Of a DNA stretch of 64,000 nucleotides, positions 11,305 through 18,309 are shown one piece after another. The DNA lies in contig NZ_CP063056.1 in NCBI RefSeq assembly GCF_015356115.1, positions 1 to 64,000 on the forward strand, written 5' to 3'. A program made the position numbers and the translations under genes. How positions within the stretch are numbered: position 1 is the stretch's first letter; every line of letters starts with the position of its first letter. This stretch comes from Rodentibacter haemolyticus. GTDB taxonomy: Bacteria; Pseudomonadota; Gammaproteobacteria; Enterobacterales; Pasteurellaceae. The notes beneath the pieces were generated by a model. It saw only the letters and a program-made list of their open reading frames with translations, made no database searches and had not been told where the DNA came from.

Positions 11305-11425
11305 TCGCATAACTCCGAGCTTGTTTTGTCTAAGTTCATTGATGAATATGACGGCAATGCCAATAACGATATACGTTATTCAGGGATACGTTGGAAACGG
11401 CTTATCCTCTCATTTTAGAAAGGTG
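11305..11425 (+). promoter_or_regulatory. Candidate Moco (molybdenum cofactor) riboswitch leader of moaA
   Basis: The untranslated region contains aactccgagctt near 11309 and a downstream ggaaacggctt near 11391, segments I associate with the Moco RNA motif that precedes moaA in many gamma-proteobacteria. It ends at the ribosome-binding site AGAAAGGTG before the moaA ATG at 11430. The assignment rests on motif recall plus position; I did not compute a structure. Confidence 0.5.
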
Positions 11426-11429
11426 TCTC

Positions 11430-12443
11430 ATGCAATCTATTCCAATTAAGAACATAGGGAACGAGCGTCTGGTCGATTCGTTCCAACGTGTTTATTATTA
11501 TTTGCGACTGTCGATCACCGAACAGTGTAATTTTCGTTGTAACTATTGTTTACCGAATGGGTATCGGCCGGAAGCAAATGCCCCCCGTTTTCTTACCTTA
11601 AATGAAATTACACGTGTAGCCCAAGCTTTTGCCGATATGGGAACGGAGAAGATCCGTTTAACGGGAGGGGAACCGACTTTACGCAAGGATTTTCTCGCCA
11701 TTGCCGAAAATATCGCACAAATAGCGGGTATCCGTCAACTTGCCTTGACCACAAACGGTTATCGTATGGCAAAAGATGTTGATGCCTGGATGCGTTCCGG
11801 TATTACTTCTATTAATGTAAGTGTTGATAGTCTGAGCCCCAAAATGTTTCATCAAATAACCGGCATTAATAAGTTTGATGATGTGATGAGAGGAATTGAT
11901 CGTGCTTTTGAGATTGGTTATAAGAAAGTGAAAGTCAATTCTGTTTTGATGAAAAATTTAAATGATAACGAATTTAACCAATTCTTAGATTGGGTAAAAA
12001 ATCGCCCGATTCAAATGCGATTTATTGAACTTATGCAAACCGGTGAGATGGCGCAGTTCTTTCATCGCTATCATTTATCAGGTGAAATACTGATGCAAAA
12101 ATTGATTTCACAAGGTTGGAAACAACAGCAACGGGCGATAACGGACGGACCGGCAAAAGTGTTCAAACACCCGGATTACCTTGGAGAAATCGGATTGATT
12201 ATGCCTTACGAAAAAGATTTTTGTATGAGTTGTAATCGGCTACGTGTTTCTTCAAAAGGAAAATTACATCTTTGCTTGTTTGGTGAAGAGGGGATTGAAC
12301 TGCATGATTTATTACAATCCGATGATCAACAAACATTGTTACAAGCGCGTATTTTTACTGCGCTACAAAGCAAGCGTGAGCATCATTATTTACACCAAGG
12401 TGATAGCGGCATTCGCAATCACCTTGCTTCAATAGGCGGATAA
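11430..12443 (+). CDS. moaA: GTP 3',8-cyclase (radical SAM), molybdopterin step 1
   Basis: A 337-aa radical-SAM enzyme converting GTP to 3',8-cyclo-dihydro-GTP, the first step of molybdenum cofactor synthesis. The N-terminal cluster motif CNFRCNYC (C33, C37, C40) and the C-terminal second cluster motif FCMSCNRLRVSSKGKLHLC are present. The essential C-terminal glycine pair (SIGG) is also kept. The frame is open to 11391, but the ATG at 11430 has AGAAAGGTG upstream and gives the normal family N-terminus. First gene of moaACDE. Confidence 0.95.
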   Translation: MQSIPIKNIGNERLVDSFQRVYYYLRLSITEQCNFRCNYCLPNGYRPEANAPRFLTLNEITRVAQAFADMGTEKIRLTGGEPTLRKDFLAIAENIAQIAGIRQLALTTNGYRMAKDVDAWMRSGITSINVSVDSLSPKMFHQITGINKFDDVMRGIDRAFEIGYKKVKVNSVLMKNLNDNEFNQFLDWVKNRPIQMRFIELMQTGEMAQFFHRYHLSGEILMQKLISQGWKQQQRAITDGPAKVFKHPDYLGEIGLIMPYEKDFCMSCNRLRVSSKGKLHLCLFGEEGIELHDLLQSDDQQTLLQARIFTALQSKREHHYLHQGDSGIRNHLASIGG

Positions 12444-12482
12444 TCGCTAAAACTTTTTCAAAATCAACCGCACTTTTAAATT

Positions 12483-12962
12483 ATGACAACATTGACTCAT
12501 ATCAATAGCCGAGGCGAAGCCAATATGGTAGATGTTTCCGGTAAAAATGAAACCGTGCGAGAAGCACGCGCAGAAGCGATTGTGACTATGTCACAGGAAA
12601 CCTTATCTATGATAATGGAAGGTAAACATCATAAAGGAGATGTCTTTGCAACGGCACGTATTGCCGGTATTCAAGCGGCTAAACGCACTTGGGAGCTTAT
12701 TCCTCTATGTCACCCATTACTACTTTCTAAAGTGGAAATTTCTCTTGAACCACTGCTTAAAACAAATCAGATTCGTATTGAATCCCTTTGTAAACTAACC
12801 GGAAAAACCGGAGTAGAAATGGAAGCGTTAACCGCAGCAAGCGTCGCCGCTTTAACAATTTACGATATGTGCAAGGCTGTGCAGAAAGACATTATGATCG
12901 AACACATTCGTTTGCTTGAAAAGTGCGGTGGAAAATCAGGTCGTTTTTTAGCGGAGAAATAG
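12483..12962 (+). CDS. moaC: Cyclic pyranopterin monophosphate synthase
   Basis: A 159-aa protein that turns the MoaA product into cPMP. Conserved MoaC stretches include [16 protein letters not shown] near 15-30, [11 protein letters not shown] near 76-86, and the [21 protein letters not shown] segment near 113-133 with GGKSG close to the C-terminus. Length fits E. coli MoaC (161). It starts 39 bases after moaA, separated by an uptake signal, and its stop abuts moaD. Confidence 0.96.
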   Translation: MTTLTHINSRGEANMVDVSGKNETVREARAEAIVTMSQETLSMIMEGKHHKGDVFATARIAGIQAAKRTWELIPLCHPLLLSKVEISLEPLLKTNQIRIESLCKLTGKTGVEMEALTAASVAALTIYDMCKAVQKDIMIEHIRLLEKCGGKSGRFLAEK

Positions 12963-13208
12963 ATGTTAAAGGTATTATTTTTTGCTCAAACCCGCGAATT
13001 AATTGGTATGGATGAAATTCAAGTGGAAAGTCGGTTTGAAACCGCTGAAACGTTACGTGAATATTTAAGCCGAAAAGGTGAAAAATGGGCATTGGCGTTA
13101 GAAAAGGGGAAATTACTTGTTGCAATCAATCAAACCCTAATGCCACTTGAAAGTACGATTAAATCCGGTGATGAAATCGCCTTTTTTCCACCTGTGACAG
13201 GAGGATAA
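12963..13208 (+). CDS. moaD: Molybdopterin synthase small (sulfur-carrier) subunit
   Basis: An 81-aa ubiquitin-like beta-grasp protein whose C-terminal Gly-Gly (PPVTGG) becomes a thiocarboxylate and donates sulfur to cPMP in the MoaD-MoaE complex. The start codon follows the moaC stop directly and the stop is one base before moaE, so the three are translationally coupled. Size equals the family norm (81). Confidence 0.95.
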   Translation: MLKVLFFAQTRELIGMDEIQVESRFETAETLREYLSRKGEKWALALEKGKLLVAINQTLMPLESTIKSGDEIAFFPPVTGG

Positions 13209-13209
13209 T

Positions 13210-13662
13210 ATGGGCGATATTAAAATAGCAGTTCAAGAAGCCAAGTTTGATCAAAATGCGATTTATCGTTGGCTTTCGGAACAAAAATCTGTTGGTGCTA
13301 CGGTTGTTTTTGTCGGTAAAGTTCGCGATCTTAATTTAGGAGATAACGTTTCCAGCCTATATCTTGAACATTATCCCGCTATGACGGAAAAGGCGATACG
13401 TGAAATAGTGGAAGAAGCTAAAAAACGCTGGTCAATTCAGCGCGTATGCGTAATTCATCGTGTCGGTTTATTGCATACCGGTGATGAAATCGTGCTTGTA
13501 GGCATAAGCTCTTCGCATCGTGGTGATGCTTATTGTGCCAATGAATTTATTATGGATTACCTTAAATCAAAAGCACCGTTTTGGAAAAAAGAACAAACAA
13601 ATAAAGGCGAGCGTTGGGTTGAGGTGAGAGAATCAGATAAAAAAGCCTTGGAGAAGTGGTAG
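13210..13662 (+). CDS. moaE: Molybdopterin synthase catalytic subunit
   Basis: A 150-aa protein that binds cPMP and, with MoaD, forms the dithiolene of molybdopterin. Seen motifs are GATVVFVGKVRD near 29-40, the HYPAMTEKAI active-site segment, SSSHRGDAYCANEFIMDYLKSKAPFWKKE, where the catalytic lysines (KSKAPFWKKE) lie, and the closing GERWVE. Last gene of the moa operon; moaB and mog are not in the window. Confidence 0.96.
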   Translation: MGDIKIAVQEAKFDQNAIYRWLSEQKSVGATVVFVGKVRDLNLGDNVSSLYLEHYPAMTEKAIREIVEEAKKRWSIQRVCVIHRVGLLHTGDEIVLVGISSSHRGDAYCANEFIMDYLKSKAPFWKKEQTNKGERWVEVRESDKKALEKW

Positions 13663-13714
13663 TAATTTCCGCAAAAGTGCGGTCATTTTCTTTAAAGGAT
13701 TTTATATAAAAAAA

Positions 13715-13739
13715 CAAAGCTCGGAAATCCCGAGCCTTG
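13715..13739 (-). terminator. Intrinsic terminator after ftnB (also facing moaE)
   Basis: On the minus strand a GC stem (caagGCTCGGgatttCCGAGCtttg) is followed by seven U residues (plus-strand A run 13708-13714). It lies between the convergent ends of moaE and the ferritin pair. Confidence 0.75.
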
Positions 13740-13752
13740 TCTATTTCACCGT

Positions 13753-14253
13753 TTAAGCAGTTACAGTTGCTAATTTTTCTAAATCTTTATCAATTAAGAA
13801 TAAAGCTTTACCGTCTTCACCAAGTATATTGAGTTTATCCAAAATACCGCTAAAGAGTTTTTCTTCTTCGTGTTGCTCTGCAACATACCATTGTAAGAAA
13901 TTGAATGCAGAATAATCTTTTTCTTCAAACGTTTTTCCTACTAATTCATTGATTTTATTGGTGATAAATTTTTCGTGCTCATAAGTAAGTTCAAGCACTT
14001 CTTTTAATGATTTATATACGTGGGATGGTGCTTCAATGGCAGAAATGATTGGCAATGCACCGGTTTCATTCAAATAAGTGAATAATTTACGCATATGTGC
14101 CATTTCTTCAGCCGCGTGAGCAGATAAAAATTTTGCTGCGCCTTCAAAACCTTGTTGTTCACACCAAGCACTCATTTGAAGATACAAATTAGAAGAATAA
14201 AATTCCAGATTCATTTGATCATTTAATAGTTTTACTACATTTGCTGATAACAT
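13753..14253 (-). CDS. ftnB: Non-heme ferritin, second subunit
   Basis: A 166-aa bacterial ferritin-like protein. The ferroxidase ligand pattern is recognisable: E in [17 protein letters not shown] near 16-32, [10 protein letters not shown] near 49-58 (E and H ligands), and [18 protein letters not shown] near 121-138. Ferritins oxidise and store iron inside a 24-subunit shell. It is 17 bases after a paralogous ferritin, with which it shares most core residues, so the two likely co-assemble as in other Pasteurellaceae. The symbol follows Haemophilus naming by position. Confidence 0.9.
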   Translation of the reverse strand: MLSANVVKLLNDQMNLEFYSSNLYLQMSAWCEQQGFEGAAKFLSAHAAEEMAHMRKLFTYLNETGALPIISAIEAPSHVYKSLKEVLELTYEHEKFITNKINELVGKTFEEKDYSAFNFLQWYVAEQHEEEKLFSGILDKLNILGEDGKALFLIDKDLEKLATVTA

Positions 14254-14270
14254 TTTATTTCTCCTTTTGA

Positions 14271-14756
14271 TTATAAAGTAGCTAAATCACGATCTACGAA
14301 GTATAAGCCTCGACCGTCTTCACCAACTAAATTAAATTTATCAATAATACCGCTGAACAGTTTTTCTTCCTCATGTTGCTCAGCAACATACCATTGCAAG
14401 AAATTGAAGGTAGAGTAGTCTTTATTTGCAAAAGTGACTTCAACTAATTCATTAATTTTTGAAGTCACCAACTTCTCATGCTCAAGTGTTGTTTCAAATA
14501 CTTCTTTTAATGAAGTGTAATCATTTTTAGGTGCCTCAATTTGACCTAAAAGCGGCATACCGCTGGTTTCACTTACGTATTGGAATAACTTTTGCATATG
14601 TTCTAATTCTTCGTCCGCATGGCGAAGCAAAAATGCAGCTGCACCTTCATAGCCATGTTTTGAACACCAAGCACTCATCTGTAAGTAAACATTAGAAGAG
14701 TAGAATTCCAAATTGATTTGTTCGTTCAGTTTGTCTGCAATTGCTTGTTTAAGCAT
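14271..14756 (-). CDS. ftnA: Non-heme ferritin, first subunit
   Basis: A 161-aa ferritin paralogous to the next gene. It carries [29 protein letters not shown] and [18 protein letters not shown], the three ferroxidase-site segments. The frame reads back to a TTG at 14762, but the ATG at 14756 has an AAGGAG ribosome-binding site at good distance. It is promoter-proximal in the ftnA-ftnB pair; the leader upstream contains AT-rich Fur-box-like sequence. Confidence 0.9.
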   Translation of the reverse strand: MLKQAIADKLNEQINLEFYSSNVYLQMSAWCSKHGYEGAAAFLLRHADEELEHMQKLFQYVSETSGMPLLGQIEAPKNDYTSLKEVFETTLEHEKLVTSKINELVEVTFANKDYSTFNFLQWYVAEQHEEEKLFSGIIDKFNLVGEDGRGLYFVDRDLATL

Positions 14757-15154
14757 AACCAACTCCTTTCCATTTGATTGATAAAAAGCAATAAATTTTA
14801 AATTGCCGTGCGTATTTTAGGTCATCAAATGAGAACTTGCAAATTATTTTATAAATTTTAATTTGTAACTTATTAATTTTAAAGGATAAATATAACAACA
14901 ATTATTCTCATTTAAGAATTAAAGGCAATCATTATAATGACAACGTCACATTTCTAGCAAATCTTCTAAATTTCAATTTTGCATAAAATGTAATTACATC
15001 AATTTCATAGGTAGCTATTTCTATCATAAGCAAATTCTCTTACTTAAAAAAGTGCGGTTGGTTTTGAGGAAAGTTTACGTTTCTTTCAAGTGAAAAGTAG
15101 TTAGACGAGATGGAGTAGCAATCATTAAACCAAAAGTGACATTTTACATTATTA
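14757..15154. other. Intergenic: ftnA promoter region up to dif
   Basis: No coding sequence seen. It holds the ftnA leader, an AT-rich stretch with Fur-box-like halves (caattattctcatttaag near 14898 and caatcattataatgac near 14927; weak calls), and one uptake signal near 15050. The right end runs straight into the dif site. Confidence 0.5.
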
Positions 15155-15182
15155 ATTTAACATAATATGTATTATGCGAAAT
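15155..15182 (-). other. dif: Chromosomal dif site (XerC/XerD recombination site)
   Basis: A 28-bp site of 11+6+11 form. Read on the minus strand, the XerC arm is ATTTCGCATAA, the spacer is TACATA and the XerD arm is TTATGTTAAAT. The XerD arm equals the E. coli dif arm and the XerC arm shares CGCATAA. This is where XerC/XerD resolve chromosome dimers at the terminus. It is also the left boundary of the filamentous prophage. Confidence 0.9.
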
Positions 15183-15508
15183 TAGTTATCAGGTTAGTGA
15201 AAGCTACGGGTTAAATAAATCACAGAGTTACACACAAGCGCAAAATACTATTAAAACAAGACAGATAAAGCCATTTTACGCCTCTCAATGCGTGTTTGAA
15301 GCATTTTATTGAACGATGAGATAAATTTGTAGGGGTTTTGTAAAGATTTTATTCTCGGTGTTTTACAGCGTTTTAGCGTGAAATTGATTTTTTGTTTTTC
15401 AGCAGGGGCGGTTCATATTCAGTGATTTTTAAAACTGACAGCACCGCAATACGGGCAATTTTTCAAATGACATCGAGCAGCATTACCGGGCAAATCCAGC
15501 CGGTTTGC
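15171..15508. repeat. Left copy of 338-bp imperfect direct repeat bracketing the prophage
   Basis: Starts inside the XerC arm of dif and matches 25336-25674 at most positions, with scattered substitutions and small indels. Minus-strand frames show fragments such as NCPYCGAVSFKNH interrupted by stops, so it is non-coding or a decayed gene. The match ends where the copies read aatccagccggtt and aatccacgggtt. Confidence 0.85.
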
Positions 15509-15515
15509 CCTACCA

Positions 15516-15535
15516 TTTTTTCGCAAGCGAAAAAA
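15516..15535. terminator. Perfect A/T-flanked hairpin in left prophage edge
   Basis: TTTTTTCGC-AA-GCGAAAAAA forms a 9-bp perfect stem with T/A runs on both sides, so it can terminate in either direction. It lies 120 bases beyond the secretin stop. Confidence 0.5.
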
Positions 15536-15605
15536 TAATGACATAAAAAAGTGCGGTCGATTTTAGCCGCACATTTTGTAATTTGTGACAAGGTTACATT
15601 TTACG

Positions 15606-15655
15606 CCTTGCAATCGGTACGTCCTCGCACCGCTCCGGGCGCACCGATTTCAAGG
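15606..15655 (-). other. Long hairpin right after the secretin gene: packaging-signal candidate
   Basis: ccttgcaatcggt and accgatttcaagg pair over 13 bp with one mismatch around a GC-rich loop of about 24 nt. It begins one base past the secretin stop codon. It lacks a U tract, so it is not a plain terminator. Filamentous phages carry their packaging hairpin after the last assembly gene, so this is a positional candidate. Confidence 0.45.
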
Positions 15656-16882
15656 CTAAAAAAGGTTATTTTGGTCAAATTTACGCATTAATTGGTCTAA
15701 ATTCACTTCATTTTTACTGTCGTTTACGATTCTTGTGTGCATAAGTAAAAGGATATCGGATTTCTCAAATTTCTTCGATTTACCAAAAATCCAAGACGGT
15801 AAACCAAATGCTGATTGGTCGTTCTTATCCGTTTTTTCTTCACTCAATCCGCCTAAAATAACTAAAGACCCATCATTGACATAAACGGTTGAATCAACCA
15901 GTCTTTTCAATAATGTTGGCGTGTCATTTACGCCAGTTTCGGTTCGGGCAAAATTTGACAATTCAGAACGTACATTTACTTTTACTCCGCTATCTGTGAT
16001 GGTTGGTTTAATGTTGAAGATCACACCGGAAGAACGGTAATCAATGCTTCTTGTTCTTACGCCATCTTGATAACTCTCTGCTCCCAATACAGGTACATCA
16101 GAACCCACGACAAATGAACCGCTTTCACTATCTAGAACACGAATCACCGGAGACGATATCACATTGAAACGTGATTCTGTGTCAAATAGGCTAAAAAGGG
16201 CATTTACATCTGATGTTTTCAATGAAATTAAATTATCTGATGTATTGCCTATTGAGAAGTTTAAGGATAATTTCGATTTTAGGATATTTGCCAAGATGTT
16301 AAGCCCTGATTGATGATTATCCCCTTTTTTGACTTCTAAAATTCGGGCCGTTACAACCACTTGAGCCGGTTTTATATCCAACTGCGGTAAAACTTTTTTC
16401 ACTTTATTAATGGTTTCTTGGTCGGCGTGAACAACAAGCACATCACCTTTTGAATTTATTGACCCTTTGAAGCGTTGATTTTCGTTAACATCTGATGATG
16501 ATGTGACTAATTCCCTGATATTATCGGAAAGGTATTCAACGCCACGGAAACGGGGTTTATAAACGAAACTATGCCCTTTTATCTTGATGATGGGTTCAAC
16601 ATACTTTAGATAATCAACTCCGTTTTTCTTATAAACCTTAATGTTCATATTGTTGAAGTAACGATGAAAAAATTCTTCTTTGTTTACATTATCGGTTAAG
16701 TAGAAAGAGACCTTTTTATTCAATTCTAATACGTTCGGATCTAACATATAAGGACGGTTTAAAAAATCTTCATAAATCATTCCGATGGCTTTTTTTAATT
16801 CGATGTCATCAACCTTTAGATTGTCTGCTTTTACAAAGCAAGCAAAAAACAACGTAAGAAATAGCGTAATTTTAATTTTCAT
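15656..16882 (-). CDS. Phage-encoded secretin (pIV-like outer-membrane extrusion channel)
   Basis: A 408-aa secretin-family protein from the ATG at 16882, which has GGGAGG six bases upstream and gives a clean signal peptide (MKIKITLFLTLFFACFVKA). The frame is open to 17005, but that extension lies inside zot. The N-terminal half holds the small N-domains, with VVHADQETINKVKKVLPQLD and PAQVVVTARILEVKKGD. The C-terminal half has the secretin beta-core with VPVLGAES, SSGVIFNIKPTI and DGSLVILGGLSEEKTD. It should form the outer-membrane gate through which virions leave. Its start overlaps zot by 11 bases. Many inoviruses (CTX-phi) borrow a host secretin; this one carries its own. Confidence 0.88.
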   Translation of the reverse strand: MKIKITLFLTLFFACFVKADNLKVDDIELKKAIGMIYEDFLNRPYMLDPNVLELNKKVSFYLTDNVNKEEFFHRYFNNMNIKVYKKNGVDYLKYVEPIIKIKGHSFVYKPRFRGVEYLSDNIRELVTSSSDVNENQRFKGSINSKGDVLVVHADQETINKVKKVLPQLDIKPAQVVVTARILEVKKGDNHQSGLNILANILKSKLSLNFSIGNTSDNLISLKTSDVNALFSLFDTESRFNVISSPVIRVLDSESGSFVVGSDVPVLGAESYQDGVRTRSIDYRSSGVIFNIKPTITDSGVKVNVRSELSNFARTETGVNDTPTLLKRLVDSTVYVNDGSLVILGGLSEEKTDKNDQSAFGLPSWIFGKSKKFEKSDILLLMHTRIVNDSKNEVNLDQLMRKFDQNNLF

Positions 16883-17990
16883 TTTTTCCTCCCAAACCAA
16901 AAACCAGTTCTTTTCGTTTCCCACCTGAATAAATAGTAACTTTTTCACCGTCAATAAGACCGGTAAGGCGATTTCCGCTATGAATAAAATTTGAGGGTTG
17001 TTCATATCTCAAATTTGAGCCATCCCATAAGATGACTACTCTTTTTCCTTTGCGTTCTAATTGCCCTACAATGCGCCAATTCTTTGATAAAGGCGCATTT
17101 TCTATGTCAATCCTCCCCTCTTTGTATTGCTCTCTTTTCGTCTTTTTTGACTTTGTTTCATTTGTTGTTTTGTTTTCCTCATTTTGAGCCGTTTTAACTT
17201 CATTATCTTTAATTTGAGAGCCGTTAAAGTAATGGTATAAGTAGTACCCGCCGCCAATCATTAATAAGAATGACAATATAAATTTTGAGATAAAGAACTT
17301 ATTTTTTAATAAGTTGCTTCTATCATCTATCGCTTGTTCTTTGGCGTTATTACCATCATAGCTTTTGTATAAAGGAAAAATTTCAGGATCATATTTAGAT
17401 TGAATGGAATGCACCAACGTAGTTTTAAATGTTTTTGAACCTGAATAAACGTCAATGCGATAACGACTATCTAGACCTAATGATTTTAACTTCGTCATTT
17501 TATAGGTCGTTTCTATTCTATCTTTGATAAAACGAGGGATATTTGATACCGATTGATTAATGACTACAAGGTCGCTTGTATTGCCTTGTTCATTCACAAA
17601 ATGGCGGTGTTCTGCAATAAAACTACGATGTTCTTCTTTGATTTTTTTGGCTTCATCGAAGATTCGCCAAATTTCATCAATGCAAATCAAATCACCATTT
17701 TGGGCAATGGTATCTTCATCATTTGAGTTTTTGTAAGGGAAAAAATGCGATTTTAAAACGTCATCATCTTCAACTTTGATAATTTTACCTAGTCTTGATG
17801 TGTCGATTTGATTATGCTCTTTGCGTTTCTCATTTTGTTTGTCGATATAATCAAGGAAATTATTTTCATCAATTCCTTCAATGTTGGTGACAATTCTACG
17901 ACCGGCAAGGAATGCCGGTAAAATGACTGAACGAACGACTTCATAAGTTTTACCACTGCCGGGGATCCCCACGTATGCATTAATTGCCAT
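16872..17990 (-). CDS. zot: Zot/pI-family phage assembly ATPase
   Basis: A 372-aa inovirus morphogenesis protein. The Walker A motif GIPGSGKT is at 8-15, Walker B is in DLICIDE near 101-107, and EHRHFVNEQGNTSDLVVINQS is a typical Zot segment. A single membrane helix (about 233-250, FILSFLLMIGGGYYLYHYF) splits a cytoplasmic ATPase from a periplasmic tail, the pI topology. It drives virion extrusion together with the secretin encoded by the next, overlapping gene. The start has AAGGGGG upstream. The Zot name is historical and no toxin role is implied. Confidence 0.93.
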   Translation of the reverse strand: MAINAYVGIPGSGKTYEVVRSVILPAFLAGRRIVTNIEGIDENNFLDYIDKQNEKRKEHNQIDTSRLGKIIKVEDDDVLKSHFFPYKNSNDEDTIAQNGDLICIDEIWRIFDEAKKIKEEHRSFIAEHRHFVNEQGNTSDLVVINQSVSNIPRFIKDRIETTYKMTKLKSLGLDSRYRIDVYSGSKTFKTTLVHSIQSKYDPEIFPLYKSYDGNNAKEQAIDDRSNLLKNKFFISKFILSFLLMIGGGYYLYHYFNGSQIKDNEVKTAQNEENKTTNETKSKKTKREQYKEGRIDIENAPLSKNWRIVGQLERKGKRVVILWDGSNLRYEQPSNFIHSGNRLTGLIDGEKVTIYSGGKRKELVFGLGGKNEN

Positions 17991-18000
17991 TTATTCCCCC

Positions 18001-18294
18001 TTAGCCAATCACAGGAATTCGGCGAATAATGAAGCGGGTTACATACGCTGAAAATATAATTTGCATTCCTGTTCCGATTTTAAACAAAGACAGAAAATAA
18101 AGTGCGGTACTCGGTAAGCCGCCAAATAATTGGGATATGTTAGAGATCGCTTCATTTGCCCCAATTAGTTCAAATAAAATTGGAGTAAATTCAGCGACAA
18201 TAAAATACAAAGCGAAGAAAGCAAAAAATTTAGGAATGGTTTTACCGAATATAAAAACCAATGCACTTTTTAAAAATGCGAGTATTGCCCCCAT
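18001..18294 (-). CDS. DUF2523-family minor virion protein (pVI-like)
   Basis: A 97-aa very hydrophobic protein with three or more membrane helices and the ending LPSTALYFLSLFKIGTGMQIIFSAYVTRFIIRRIPVIG, typical of DUF2523. This family sits between the pIII-like gene and zot in many inoviruses and is regarded as the counterpart of pVI, the end-cap protein. It lies 15 bases after the tip-protein gene and 10 before zot. It contains the only uptake-signal core within prophage genes (18100-18108). Confidence 0.85.
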   Translation of the reverse strand: MGAILAFLKSALVFIFGKTIPKFFAFFALYFIVAEFTPILFELIGANEAISNISQLFGGLPSTALYFLSLFKIGTGMQIIFSAYVTRFIIRRIPVIG

Positions 18295-18309
18295 ATTCCC
18301 CCCTATAAA

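Noticed and set aside
15183..15508. Zinc-ribbon-like NCPYCGAVSFKNH peptide as an IS1-type transposase fragment
   Set aside because: Only one cysteine pair is present, the frame is broken, and nothing else of a transposase is visible; kept as a noncoding repeat.
16883..17005. N-terminal extension of the secretin
   Set aside because: It overlaps zot in another frame and would bury the signal peptide; the ATG at 16882 has a strong ribosome-binding site.
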